From the NCBI RefSeq assembly GCF_030409315.1, contig NZ_JAUFPS010000028.1, forward strand, positions 1 through 64,000: a DNA stretch of 64,000 bases, read 5' to 3'. Positions 7,427 to 16,727 of the stretch are shown here, piece by piece (positions within the stretch are counted from its first letter, which is position 1; every line of letters starts with the position of its first letter). The translations under genes were made by a program, and so were the position numbers. The notes beneath the pieces are model-generated. The model searched no databases. It saw only the letters and a list, made by a program, of their open reading frames with translations, and was not told the DNA's origin. The DNA is from Mucilaginibacter flavus. GTDB taxonomy: Bacteria; Bacteroidota; Bacteroidia; Sphingobacteriales; Sphingobacteriaceae.

Positions 7427-7500
7427 CGGAATGGACGGGACTCGAACCCGCGACCCCATGCGTGACAGGCATGTATTCTAACCAGCTGAACTACCACTCC
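7427..7500 (-). tRNA. tRNA-Asp (anticodon GTC)
   Basis: On the reverse strand the 74-nt sequence starts GGAGTGGTAGTTCAG and has an acceptor stem GGAGTGG/CCATTCC with discriminator G. The D-loop contains GCTGGTTAGA, the anticodon arm is CATGC-CTGTCAC-GCATG with anticodon GTC, and the T-arm contains GGTTCGAGTCC. CCA is not encoded. Its 3' end faces the mobile element, marking the probable attachment site. Confidence 0.93.
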
Positions 7501-7693
7501 GTTTGGGTGTGCAAATATACGCAGCATTCTGTATTACACAAATGTTTTTTGAAAAAAAATGAGTTTTGTGATGCTTGTTAGCAAAATCGGTATGAGTTGT
7601 GATGCCTGTTCAAGGATATAACTTACTCTGTATCAAAATAAAATGACTCCTGTTTTATGAGGAGCCATGGCTTAATTTTTTTTTAATATTTTT

Positions 7694-10075
7694 TTATTTC
7701 ACCTCGAAACTGAAATATTGGCTTGCTGAATCGCCGTTATCTGCTATTCCTTGTATGGAGCCTACGTATTTTCCCTTTTGATCGGAGGTGTAAAACGACA
7801 CTACGCTCTTACCAGCAGGGTTGGTATTTACATCCGGCGACCAAAACAGCAGGTTCCTGAAATCGGGCACGCGGCTTTTCTCAACTTTTTCGGTGTCGTA
7901 AATGGGCGAATAAAATACTCGTTTCAGCTGTAGGCCTTCGTAATCTAATACGACCGAATGCGGGTCCATTTCAACACCGCCAAGATCGCCTTTGTAGGTT
8001 GTGAAGCTAAATACGCCTTCATTTACCGTTGGTCCGTAAAAATAGCGGTATGGCACTACTTCCAGTTTTCGCACCTTTAATGGATCTATGGCCATTACTT
8101 TATCGATATTAAATACGGGTACGTCATCTAACAGCACAATTGGGTCGCCATCTAAAAAGCCTTTTTCATTGAGTACCTTGATATGAAATCGGCCCTTTGA
8201 ACGCACAATATTGTCCTGGCTTACATATTCACGTAATACTTCTTCCATGGTGGTAAAACGGGTATAATTATCTAACAGGTAGGTTTTAAAAGGTACCCCA
8301 TAAAAGCCGGTGCTATCCACTCCCGGGTCATAAAACCTTTTTATTTTGGTGCCTGCGTACACGTTTTGCACCTGCATGGCCAGGCTGTGTTCTTCCAATG
8401 CTTTTTGAACACTGTTTGATAAGCTAAATTTAAGACCGGCATCAGCAGCATATTGCTCAGAGAATGGGCTTAAAACATCTATACGGTAAATAGAGTCTTT
8501 TTCTGTGTTAGTTTGGGCTACTACCTCGCCGGGCCCAAACAGTTGCTTGGTATTAAATATCATGTGGCCGGCCGAGTCGCTTTTTGAGGCGTATAGCTGT
8601 ACCCTTTTTCCCGGTACGCTTAAATAGGCTATAACATCTTTTGCAGGCTTGCCGGTGAGGGTGTTTGTGATTTTGGCATTGATAAGATGGTCTGTAAATT
8701 CGGGCAGGTAATTGAACCGGGCGGGCGCATTGCTTAATATATTATCCCATTGAAACTTGCGCCAGCCCTGCGAAAGCATCAGGTTATCCACAGCCTGGTC
8801 GGCCTCGGCATTGGTGTTTTTGAAATAATAACCGGCCGATTCAATATTACCCCTCAGATCTGACCGCAACCATAGATAACTGAAAATGTCGTCACTATCC
8901 ATATGCTGCAATGAGTCTACCCGGTAAACCGCTACAGACATGTTGGCGGGCAGGGCTGCACCCGTAGCATCTTTGGTGTTTAAATTAACGCTAACCTTTT
9001 TGCGGATGCCGTATTGAGGCTGATCGGCCGAGGCGTCGATCTGTAACAGCTGTTTAGGGCGTTTAAAATAAAGTCTTTCGCAAACGGGCTGCCTCAAGCT
9101 ATTAAAAATAGTTATGTGCGATACGCCATCGCCCAGTTTATTTTTATCAATGTTAAAAACAGCCGTGCCCGCGCTAAGAGAACCGCTTTGGGCAACTTTT
9201 ACCATTTGCCTGGTATGGGCAAAAAGGAATACCTCGCCATTGTTTGAATAGCTTACCGTTACCTGTAGGTTTTGGCCGTTATCCTTTACCTGCATAGCGT
9301 AGCCGTCGCTACTAACAGTTGGTAGTTCCTTAACAATTGGTGCGCCGGTGCCTGTTTTAATAATAGCTTTATAAGTGTTATTGGCAGCGGGCGTAAACAC
9401 AAAACTTCCTATACCAAATTTTAAAGGCTCAAAACGGGCTACGGTATCGTTATGCTGATTGATAACCGCGCCACGGAACGCAGATAGCCCTTCGCCATTT
9501 GAAGCAGTAACTTTAAATGCCACTTTACTGCTTACACCCGTCACCAAATTGCCTCCTTCGGGAAAAAAACTGGCGTCATAAGCCGGCGCTCGCTCTTTTG
9601 CTGTCACCTCGGGCGACTTCAGCGGGTTTACTATGGTGATGTTTTTGTTAAAATAATAATCGGGGCCAAAGTTTTTCATCCAATTGGTGTAGGCCCTGAA
9701 TTGGTAGCTGCCATTGCTGGTTGATACCGGAATGTATAATGATCCGCTGCCTGTGCCATCTGTCATGGCTATTTTGGCCTGCAATAGCGCGTTGTGGGCA
9801 TTGTCTAACACGTCGACATAAACTACCTTGCTCAAATTAAAAAGCCGGTGAAAGCTCGCGTCAACGGCATATATCTTAAACCAGATAATTTCGCCGGGAA
9901 GGTATGTGCTTTTGTCTGTATGTACAAAAACTTTTTCCCGCACGGTTTGCTGCTGATACTGGTTAAAGCTTTTTTTAACCTGTTCAATAGCCTGAGCCTG
10001 GCAAACAGTTTGCCCAAACAAAATAGCCAACGCTGATAAAGCGAGTGTTTTAACGGGGCCTATATTTTTTTTCAT
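7694..10075 (-). CDS. Large periplasmic MG2/TonB-plug-like protein
   Basis: This encodes a 793-residue exported protein (start ATG 10075; signal peptide about residues 1-26 ending CQAQA). After it, REKVFVHTDKSTYLPGEIIWFK resembles the MG2 domain of bacterial alpha-2-macroglobulins. Near the C terminus LDGDPIVLLDDVPVFNID followed by PLKVRKLEVVPYRYFYG resembles a TonB-receptor plug domain, but no barrel follows. It is the last gene of the receptor/DUF4249 operon, 60 bp after the previous stop, and probably works with that receptor in handling a peptide or polymer at the outer membrane. The exact role is unknown. Confidence 0.7.
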   Translation of the reverse strand: MKKNIGPVKTLALSALAILFGQTVCQAQAIEQVKKSFNQYQQQTVREKVFVHTDKSTYLPGEIIWFKIYAVDASFHRLFNLSKVVYVDVLDNAHNALLQAKIAMTDGTGSGSLYIPVSTSNGSYQFRAYTNWMKNFGPDYYFNKNITIVNPLKSPEVTAKERAPAYDASFFPEGGNLVTGVSSKVAFKVTASNGEGLSAFRGAVINQHNDTVARFEPLKFGIGSFVFTPAANNTYKAIIKTGTGAPIVKELPTVSSDGYAMQVKDNGQNLQVTVSYSNNGEVFLFAHTRQMVKVAQSGSLSAGTAVFNIDKNKLGDGVSHITIFNSLRQPVCERLYFKRPKQLLQIDASADQPQYGIRKKVSVNLNTKDATGAALPANMSVAVYRVDSLQHMDSDDIFSYLWLRSDLRGNIESAGYYFKNTNAEADQAVDNLMLSQGWRKFQWDNILSNAPARFNYLPEFTDHLINAKITNTLTGKPAKDVIAYLSVPGKRVQLYASKSDSAGHMIFNTKQLFGPGEVVAQTNTEKDSIYRIDVLSPFSEQYAADAGLKFSLSNSVQKALEEHSLAMQVQNVYAGTKIKRFYDPGVDSTGFYGVPFKTYLLDNYTRFTTMEEVLREYVSQDNIVRSKGRFHIKVLNEKGFLDGDPIVLLDDVPVFNIDKVMAIDPLKVRKLEVVPYRYFYGPTVNEGVFSFTTYKGDLGGVEMDPHSVVLDYEGLQLKRVFYSPIYDTEKVEKSRVPDFRNLLFWSPDVNTNPAGKSVVSFYTSDQKGKYVGSIQGIADNGDSASQYFSFEVK

Positions 10076-10135
10076 AACCAAACCTGGTTTGTTTTATCTT
10101 CTTTTTATGATTACTGCCTACTGCTCTCTCAAATA

Positions 10136-11317
10136 TTATGGAACCCAATAGGATGGTTGTTGCACTTTGCCTCTTATGGTACAGTCTGTACATTCCCTGC
10201 CCGAATAAGTGTATCCGATAACAATATATCCTCCTTGTGTTATCGATTCAACCGGCACCCCTCCTCCGTCAAGAATATACGCTTCTACTTCGTTGCGCAT
10301 AGTTTTAGGATTAAAATACAAGGCCGAATCCAGCGAACATGAATATGGCGACGTTTGAAACCAGGTTTGCGGTAACTGACTGTTATTTATAAAAATTCGT
10401 TTCTGCTGTATATTTGTTGCGCTTACATAGCCAATTACAGGTTCGGCAGGGTTGGTAATACAATGTACGTTACCATTGAGCTGCGAGGGTTGCGCGTCAA
10501 AAATACTGCCCAGTTGCTCTGTATTTTTTTGAATGTTTTGCCAAAACTCATACTCGTCTTTACTTATGGCATATTGTCTTATCAGGATGGAATAACGTAG
10601 CTCCAGTTTTTCTGAGGAGGATGGAATGGTGTTAATTAACGATTGAGAAATAACATCCTGAGACAGTTTGGCCGATGACGCTATCAATACATTACTTGAC
10701 GTATCGCTTGCAAAGCAATAATAAGTCATCTGGTCATTTGTGCGTAAGCGGATATTTTTGGCATCGTCTACTAAATAGTCCGACTGATAATTGGCATGAA
10801 AACGCCAGGTTTCGTCAAAATCCCATCGATAGTAGCGGGTATTGTTTGTGGGGTCGTGTGTATCAACACTAATCTCAAGTTTGTCACCATTGGGTTTAAA
10901 ATTGATTTTATCAATTGGGGGATTGTTTTTTACAGCCACATAATCAGAAGCGTACTCTTTGCCATCAACAACAATATGTAACCTGTATTTTTTAGTTTGA
11001 TCAAGATTGAGCGCACTTCCCGAATCATATTTATTGGAAGTATAATTGTAAGTTAGTGCAAAGGCGGCACCGCCCTGCTCTTCAACGCTAACAGTAGCTC
11101 CCAAAAGGGGCTGTACCTTGGTATCTGTAGCTATTTTTACTGTTTTACTAAGTCTGATGTTGGTTATATCTCCACTATTTATAGTGCCTTCAACAACAAG
11201 ATAGCTGTTATCTGTGCTTACAATAGTTGGGTTATAGGGTTTTCTGCAAGCAGTAACCATAATTCCGCTTGCCAGTAAGCCCAATAATATATATTTAATT
11301 GCTCTCATGTTTATCAT
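10136..11317 (-). CDS. DUF4249 lipoprotein (second copy)
   Basis: This encodes a lipoprotein of the DUF4249 family. The lipobox is GIMVTAC (Cys about residue 24), followed by RKPYNP; the family N-terminal signature YLVVEGTINSGD and RLSKTVKI follow. Several Cys near the C terminus (GRECTDCTIRG) are also kept in the neighbouring copy. The start chosen, ATG 11317, overlaps the upstream stop as ATGA, implying translational coupling; ATG 11308 is an alternative. DUF4249 proteins are usually encoded beside TonB receptors, as here, and are thought to sit at the outer membrane as receptor partners. Confidence 0.85.
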   Translation of the reverse strand: MINMRAIKYILLGLLASGIMVTACRKPYNPTIVSTDNSYLVVEGTINSGDITNIRLSKTVKIATDTKVQPLLGATVSVEEQGGAAFALTYNYTSNKYDSGSALNLDQTKKYRLHIVVDGKEYASDYVAVKNNPPIDKINFKPNGDKLEISVDTHDPTNNTRYYRWDFDETWRFHANYQSDYLVDDAKNIRLRTNDQMTYYCFASDTSSNVLIASSAKLSQDVISQSLINTIPSSSEKLELRYSILIRQYAISKDEYEFWQNIQKNTEQLGSIFDAQPSQLNGNVHCITNPAEPVIGYVSATNIQQKRIFINNSQLPQTWFQTSPYSCSLDSALYFNPKTMRNEVEAYILDGGGVPVESITQGGYIVIGYTYSGRECTDCTIRGKVQQPSYWVP

Positions 11318-12528
11318 TTCCAAAAAGATGGTTTTTTATTACTGCCTCGCACGGTACAATCAACGCAATAGGGGGTTGACCCGGTATGCCCCACAATTAC
11401 TTTATGTCCTGCTATTTCACTTATAATGCTCTCAACCGGGATAAGTATATTATGTGGGCCTGGCTTATTGTAGTTATAATAAAAATCTTCATCATTATCG
11501 CCATTAAGCGGGTTTACCAGGTAATGAAACTTGGCGCTTATTAGTAAACAGCCCTGGTAAGTGTCCCCCTCTCCCGAATTTGGCAGGAAAAAAAATGGCA
11601 CGAATATGCGCTGGCTGGTTATTGTGCAAACGCTTAAATATCCAATAACCGGTTCGGCAGGGTTACTTATACAATGTATGTTTGTAGGTAACTGCGACGG
11701 CTGCGCATCAAATACACTACCCAATTTCTCGGTGTTTTTTTGCAGGTTTTCCCAAAACTGGTAAGCCTCTTTGGTAAGCGCATACTGCTTAACCAGGATA
11801 CTATATTCTTCGCTGATTTTTTCTGAAGATGGAGGAACAACAGTAAGTGGTAATTGAGAAATTACATCCTGGCTCAACTTTTCTGACGAGCCTATAATCA
11901 CATGGTTTGAATAGGTTGACCGCCAACAATGGTTAATATCGTCGGTATTGATGTTACGGGGTAAAACGGTATCGCCGTTTGATTTCCATCGCGAATCAAA
12001 TGGGGTGCGGTACTGGTAAGTTTCTATATAGTCCCATTTATAATAAATGCTTTTTCCGGTAGCATCGTGTGTGTTCACATTTACCCGCAGGCCAGCGTCA
12101 TAAGTGTGGCTCAATACATAGGTAACACTATCAATGGGGGGAGTTATTTTTGATTCGGTAAAATCAGATAGATATTCGCTTGAGCCGCTTTTTATCCTGA
12201 GACGATATTTTTTACCCGCGTTGAGTTTCAGCGATGGGTTGATATAATTCCCCGGTACTGTAGGGCTCTCAGTTAACTGTGGGAAAGTGCTGCCATCTTC
12301 GCCTTCAAGGGTTACAATAGCACCGGTTTCGGGCTTTAGTTTAGTGGTGTCGTTTAGCTTAACTGTTCTGCTTAGTTTAAGAATCGTGCTATCGCCGCCG
12401 GCGTTAATAACCCCTTCAACCACCAGGTAGCTGCCGGCAAATGCTATTGCAGGCGGCGTATAGGCCTTTCTGCATGCGGCAAATGCCAAAAGCGACAAAC
12501 AGATAGTATAGGTGGTTCTTTTGTTCAT
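11314..12528 (-). CDS. DUF4249 lipoprotein (first copy)
   Basis: This encodes 404 residues from ATG 12528 (MNKRTTYTICLSLLAFAAC); a longer frame from 12597 would overlap the receptor gene and lose the signal peptide. The lipobox Cys is at about residue 19. It shares with the next gene the segments YLVVEGVINAG, KLSRTVKL, SSEKLSQDVISQ, SVFDAQPSQL and the C-terminal CVDCTVRG, so the pair is a tandem duplication that has diverged. It lies 4 bp after the TonB receptor and 4 bp overlapping the next copy. Confidence 0.87.
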   Translation of the reverse strand: MNKRTTYTICLSLLAFAACRKAYTPPAIAFAGSYLVVEGVINAGGDSTILKLSRTVKLNDTTKLKPETGAIVTLEGEDGSTFPQLTESPTVPGNYINPSLKLNAGKKYRLRIKSGSSEYLSDFTESKITPPIDSVTYVLSHTYDAGLRVNVNTHDATGKSIYYKWDYIETYQYRTPFDSRWKSNGDTVLPRNINTDDINHCWRSTYSNHVIIGSSEKLSQDVISQLPLTVVPPSSEKISEEYSILVKQYALTKEAYQFWENLQKNTEKLGSVFDAQPSQLPTNIHCISNPAEPVIGYLSVCTITSQRIFVPFFFLPNSGEGDTYQGCLLISAKFHYLVNPLNGDNDEDFYYNYNKPGPHNILIPVESIISEIAGHKVIVGHTGSTPYCVDCTVRGSNKKPSFWK

Positions 12529-12532
12529 GGTA

Positions 12533-15307
12533 TTAAAACCTGATGTTGTAATTGATGAACGGAATTGGTTTGGCAAATATGGATAGCTTATAACCATTAA
12601 TTATTCCACCCTGCTCGGTAAAGTAGGTTGAATAGGCATTTTGCCTGCCGGTTAAGTTATAAACGCCTATAGTGAACGAGTTATGTGTTTTTTGATGCAC
12701 TTTATGGTTGCCCTCAATATTCATCGAAAAATCCGACCGGAAATAATCTGGTATGCGGTATTGATTCCTGTCTGAATAGTAAACCCTTTCCGAGCCGCCG
12801 TACTCATATTTGGCTACCGGTAGGGTAATTGGCCTGCCGGTGCTATAAGTAACATTTAACGATACGCTAAACCGGTGCGAAAACCTGTAATTACCAATAA
12901 AATTAAAATCATGCGGCTTATCAAAATTGGCCGGGTAATATTGGCCGCCGTTAATCAGTTCGCCCTCGTTGGGATTGGTTTGTCTTAAAAAGGTGCGCGA
13001 GTAAGTATAGCTTATCCAGCCGTTAGCCTTACCGGTTGTTTTTTTAAGTAAAAACTCAATGCCGTATGCTTTACCCTCGGTACCTAATACATCATTTTCA
13101 ATATGGTGATTGAGCACCAGGTTAGCACCGCTCCTGTAATCAAGGTAATCCCTTAAACGTTTGTAATAAACTTCTACCGAGGTTTCGATGGTGTTTGATT
13201 TTAGGTTATGGTATAAGCCAAGTGATACCTGATCGCCATATTGAGGCTTAATATTAGGATCGCTTAGCTGCCATACATCGGTAGGGGCAATGGCCGTAGT
13301 GTTTGATAACAGGTGAATGTATTGCCTTAATGTATTGTATCCACCCTTTAATGAAGTATTTTCATCTAACTGATACCTACCCGATAACCTGATTTCGGGT
13401 CCTGAATAGGTTTTGATAAACTTGCCGCTTGAATAGTTTGTACTATCCACAAGGTTCGAGCTTGTTTTAGGCAGATTTGGGGCATAGTTATAAACCAATT
13501 GCGGCCCTAAGTAGTTGTAAATGGAATACCGTACTCCGGCGCTTAACGAAAAAACATCGCTAAAATCATACTTATCGCCCAGATATAGGGCGCTTTCCAG
13601 GGCCTGCTGTGTTGGGATCACATCCGGCGCTACCAATGATTGCGGATTGTTTGGCTGGTAATTGCCAGGGTGCAGTTTGTAAAATATCGAGCTTAAACCA
13701 AACGTGACAGTACTTTTACGATTTTGGTAGTAAGTAAAATCGGCCTTGAAATTGGTTTGGTTGATATCAAAATTAAGCTTGTAGGCATTTATAGGGTTTT
13801 CATAACTGGCAATTTCATACTGGTACCTGTCAATACCGCCACCAATTACACTAAACAACTTATCATTAAAATTATGTTTCCATTTAATGTTGGCGTTTTT
13901 GTTGCTGTAGCTGTAAGCCGTATCGCTGTTTAATTTAAACTTATCTTTGCTGATGTAGGTTGTGATATAGATGTTATTCTTTTCGTCTATCTGGTGGCTT
14001 ATATCGAGGTTAAAATCGTAAAAAGATGCCTGGCTGTGTTTGTAGGCCTCGGGCAATAATTTTAATAGCCAATCAGAATATGTGGCACGCCCCCCAAATG
14101 AAAACGAGGTTTTGTTTTTAATGATTGGGCCTTCCACATTAAGCCGGCTGGTAATTAAACCGATACCCGCCGAGCCGGTGAAGATCTTTTTGTTACCCTC
14201 GCGATTGGTTACATCTAATACAGATGACAACCGGCCTCCAAATTTTTCGGGGATGCTGCTTTTATAAAGCTCAATATCCTTTACAATATCGGGGTTAAAG
14301 GCCGAGAAAAAGCCAAAGAAGTGCGAAGGGTTGTAAATGGTAGCATCATTCATTAAAATAAGGTTCTGATCGGCCGAGCCGCCCCGTACGTTAAAGCCGG
14401 TTGTGGCTTCACCTACCGATTGTACACCAGGCAGCGTTAAAACCACACGCAATACATCGGCTTCGCCAAATACGGTTGGCACTTGTTTAATACTTTTGAT
14501 ATCCAGCCGGTTTACTCCTAATTGCACATTGCGTACGTTGGCCACCTTTTCGGCCGAAATTTTTACTTCTTTTAAGCTGGTAACCTGCTCCTTCATTTCA
14601 ATGATAAGCTTACCGTCGCCGTATAAAACAATTTGCCTGCGGGTATCACGCATGCCTATGCCCCTGATGCTTAAAATTTGCCGGCCCTTGGGCAGTGTAA
14701 TGGTAAAATAACCAAACTGATCTGATGCAACGCCGCTTTTTGTATTGGTTACATAAATACTGGCACCCAATATAGCCTCGCCCGATTTACCATCGCGGAT
14801 ATAGCCCGATAACGTAGCGTTGCCCGCTCCTATGGTATTTGTTTTGGTACCTATTTCGTAAAGCTTGTTTTCGGTAGTGGCCTCTGGTATAATTTTATCT
14901 TTTGCATCGGTAAAGTCGGCTACGGCGGTAACAGTGTTTTTCTGATTATCGGCTCCAGGCTTGTTACCAAAGAAACCCGCGGCAAGCGCGGGCTGGATTT
15001 CGCGCCCCTTTGAAAGGAATACTTGCCCATCTGCGGTAATAGCATAATGAAACGCGGTGTTTTTAAACGCAAGATCGAGTATTGTTGTTACCGGCTTGTT
15101 TTCGGCCTGTACTGTAATTTTTAAACTATCAAGCTGGCTTGGCTCGTAGTAAAAATGGTAGCCGGTTTTTGCCTCAATATCGGTTACAAACTGCTCAATG
15201 GTAACCTGTTGAAAGTTTACGCTTATTGAACGTGCAGGTGCTTGCTGGGCATTACCTATCTTTAGCAGTATCAAAAAGCAAAAACTTAAAAAGTAAAATT
15301 TTTTCAT
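12533..15307 (-). CDS. TonB-dependent receptor with STN domain
   Basis: This outer-membrane active transporter has 924 residues from ATG 15307. Order: signal peptide (1-20), an STN/secretin-type short domain (about 28-100, VNFQQVTIEQFVTDIEAKTG), a carboxypeptidase-regulatory-like beta domain (about 166-250, ATLSGYIRDGKSGEAILGASIYV), a plug (about 270-380, including GFNVRGGSADQNLILMND) and a 22-strand-type barrel. An STN domain usually means signalling through an anti-sigma factor, but none is adjacent; in Bacteroidota many STN receptors lack one. With two DUF4249 lipoproteins downstream it forms an uptake or processing unit of unknown substrate. Confidence 0.92.
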   Translation of the reverse strand: MKKFYFLSFCFLILLKIGNAQQAPARSISVNFQQVTIEQFVTDIEAKTGYHFYYEPSQLDSLKITVQAENKPVTTILDLAFKNTAFHYAITADGQVFLSKGREIQPALAAGFFGNKPGADNQKNTVTAVADFTDAKDKIIPEATTENKLYEIGTKTNTIGAGNATLSGYIRDGKSGEAILGASIYVTNTKSGVASDQFGYFTITLPKGRQILSIRGIGMRDTRRQIVLYGDGKLIIEMKEQVTSLKEVKISAEKVANVRNVQLGVNRLDIKSIKQVPTVFGEADVLRVVLTLPGVQSVGEATTGFNVRGGSADQNLILMNDATIYNPSHFFGFFSAFNPDIVKDIELYKSSIPEKFGGRLSSVLDVTNREGNKKIFTGSAGIGLITSRLNVEGPIIKNKTSFSFGGRATYSDWLLKLLPEAYKHSQASFYDFNLDISHQIDEKNNIYITTYISKDKFKLNSDTAYSYSNKNANIKWKHNFNDKLFSVIGGGIDRYQYEIASYENPINAYKLNFDINQTNFKADFTYYQNRKSTVTFGLSSIFYKLHPGNYQPNNPQSLVAPDVIPTQQALESALYLGDKYDFSDVFSLSAGVRYSIYNYLGPQLVYNYAPNLPKTSSNLVDSTNYSSGKFIKTYSGPEIRLSGRYQLDENTSLKGGYNTLRQYIHLLSNTTAIAPTDVWQLSDPNIKPQYGDQVSLGLYHNLKSNTIETSVEVYYKRLRDYLDYRSGANLVLNHHIENDVLGTEGKAYGIEFLLKKTTGKANGWISYTYSRTFLRQTNPNEGELINGGQYYPANFDKPHDFNFIGNYRFSHRFSVSLNVTYSTGRPITLPVAKYEYGGSERVYYSDRNQYRIPDYFRSDFSMNIEGNHKVHQKTHNSFTIGVYNLTGRQNAYSTYFTEQGGIINGYKLSIFAKPIPFINYNIRF

Positions 15308-15397
15308 CAGCATATTTTATTTTACACTACGCTATACACATTTTTTAGGGAGGGGGCGGTAAACGGCAAACAAACCTTGTCTGCTTTTAAATTTCAA

Positions 15398-16144
15398 TTA
15401 TTTTGAAAGCAGGTCATATTGCGCCGCCATCATATACATCGCCCTTTCGGGCGCGTCTTTAAACCTTATTTTATTTGTTTTAAGGTATTGCTGCAATTCC
15501 TTTTTCTTATCCTTTAAGGCATCCAAAAAAGCCCCCTGGCTGCCGGTGCTGTAATAATTGTTCCCCTTTTTTAGGTAGTAGTGTTTTTTTGCCTCCGTAA
15601 AAAAAGTTTCGATGCTGTTTAGGGTTTGGGTTGTTTGAATGCTTTTTGACCATTTTACTAAAACCTGGAGTTTGCCGCTGTAAATTTCTTCGTAGAAACC
15701 GGCGTCTATATCGGTGGCCTTATTGGTGGAGTCGGCAGCTACATAAATAAAGTGATGATTAAGCAAATCAAAGCTTTCTGCTCTTGGGCTTACAAGGCTG
15801 TATTTAGAAAATCCGTTATAGAGCAAAACCACCACAAGGTCTTTATTCAGATCATACATCATGGGGACGTTGCTAAAAAACTCGCCATCGTAATTAACAG
15901 TTCCCGGTTTAAAGGCGTTTACGTCTAAAAAGAAGGCGTTGCTTTTTATTAATGGATCATAAAACTCATACTCCGGACCGTTATACAAACGAGACATTTG
16001 CCCAATGGCGTTGTAATATTGGCCAACAACGTGCCCAACGGCATTTTTTTGTATAGTGCTATCGTCCGCAACTGTTTGACATAATGCCCGACCAGTTAAA
16101 CATGAAAAGACGATAAAAAAGCACAGGAGTGGTTTACTTATCAT
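15398..16144 (-). CDS. Hypothetical secreted protein
   Basis: This encodes 248 residues with a signal peptide (about 1-22, CLTGRALCQ) and no membrane anchor. It is a conserved-looking Bacteroidota protein of unknown function with aromatic-rich mid-section and a Lys-rich helical C terminus (ALKDKKKELQQYLKTNKIRF). It precedes the TonB receptor by 90 bp on the same strand and may be the first gene of that operon. Confidence 0.65.
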   Translation of the reverse strand: MISKPLLCFFIVFSCLTGRALCQTVADDSTIQKNAVGHVVGQYYNAIGQMSRLYNGPEYEFYDPLIKSNAFFLDVNAFKPGTVNYDGEFFSNVPMMYDLNKDLVVVLLYNGFSKYSLVSPRAESFDLLNHHFIYVAADSTNKATDIDAGFYEEIYSGKLQVLVKWSKSIQTTQTLNSIETFFTEAKKHYYLKKGNNYYSTGSQGAFLDALKDKKKELQQYLKTNKIRFKDAPERAMYMMAAQYDLLSK

Positions 16145-16472
16145 TTAGGTTTTATAAAGAGGGAATGTACATCACTTTAAACTAATAATCAAACACTTTG
16201 CTTTAAAATGTAAGCTTATAGGGTTTATGTAGTGATTATGTTACAACTGTTTTTTAAACAATAATAACATTACGTAGGTATGGAACTGTTTGTAACAGCG
16301 CAGGTTAAATAATAAGGAAATAGCAGTACCTCTTGCCGTAGCTTCGGAAATGGCGTTTGAAATAAGATACACTGCGATGTTGGTAGTTGCTGCGGGCAAT
16401 GTCATTAACTTAAAGGACCCCGTAAAATGCTCCATCGGAGTAAAAGCTTAACACATGAAAGGTGTTTTTTTT

Positions 16473-16513
16473 GTGCCGTAGGTACGCTGCAGAGGGGCCC
16501 GTACCTACGGCAC
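16473..16513. repeat. REP-like palindrome in 583-bp intergenic stretch
   Basis: A 14-bp arm GTGCCGTAGGTACG (16473-16486) pairs perfectly with CGTACCTACGGCAC (16500-16513) over a 13-nt loop. Further small palindromes follow (GGGGAC-GTA-GTCCCC near 16557-16571; CGACG/CGTCG near 16626-16640). The stretch 16145-16727 has no convincing gene; a 64-codon frame at 16241-16435 has no supporting features. The pattern is that of mobile intergenic REP-like elements in Bacteroidota. Confidence 0.55.
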
Positions 16514-16676
16514 GGAGCGTCGCTTTTGTTTTTTCTACAAAGCTTTACCCCCTACGGGGGACGTAGTCCCCAAACTTAATGACACTACTTTACGTGGCAT
16601 TTGCGCGCGGAACTTATTACAAATACGACGGCCCTGCGTCGCGAAAAACTGAATGGGGAATTATTAAGGAAACAAA

Positions 16677-16707
16677 AAAGGGCCGATCTGCTAACGACCG
16701 GCCCTTT
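16677..16707 (-). terminator. Terminator of rimP-nusA-infB operon
   Basis: AAAGGGCCG (16677-16685) and CGGCCCTTT (16699-16707) form a 9-bp stem; on the reverse strand the stem is followed by TTTTTTG. It lies about 20 bp after the infB stop. Confidence 0.8.
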
Positions 16708-16727
16708 GTATTTTATAGCTAAGTTGT

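Noticed and set aside
16241..16435. 64-codon reverse frame
   Set aside because: No ribosome site, no family, and it lies in a palindrome-rich intergenic stretch.
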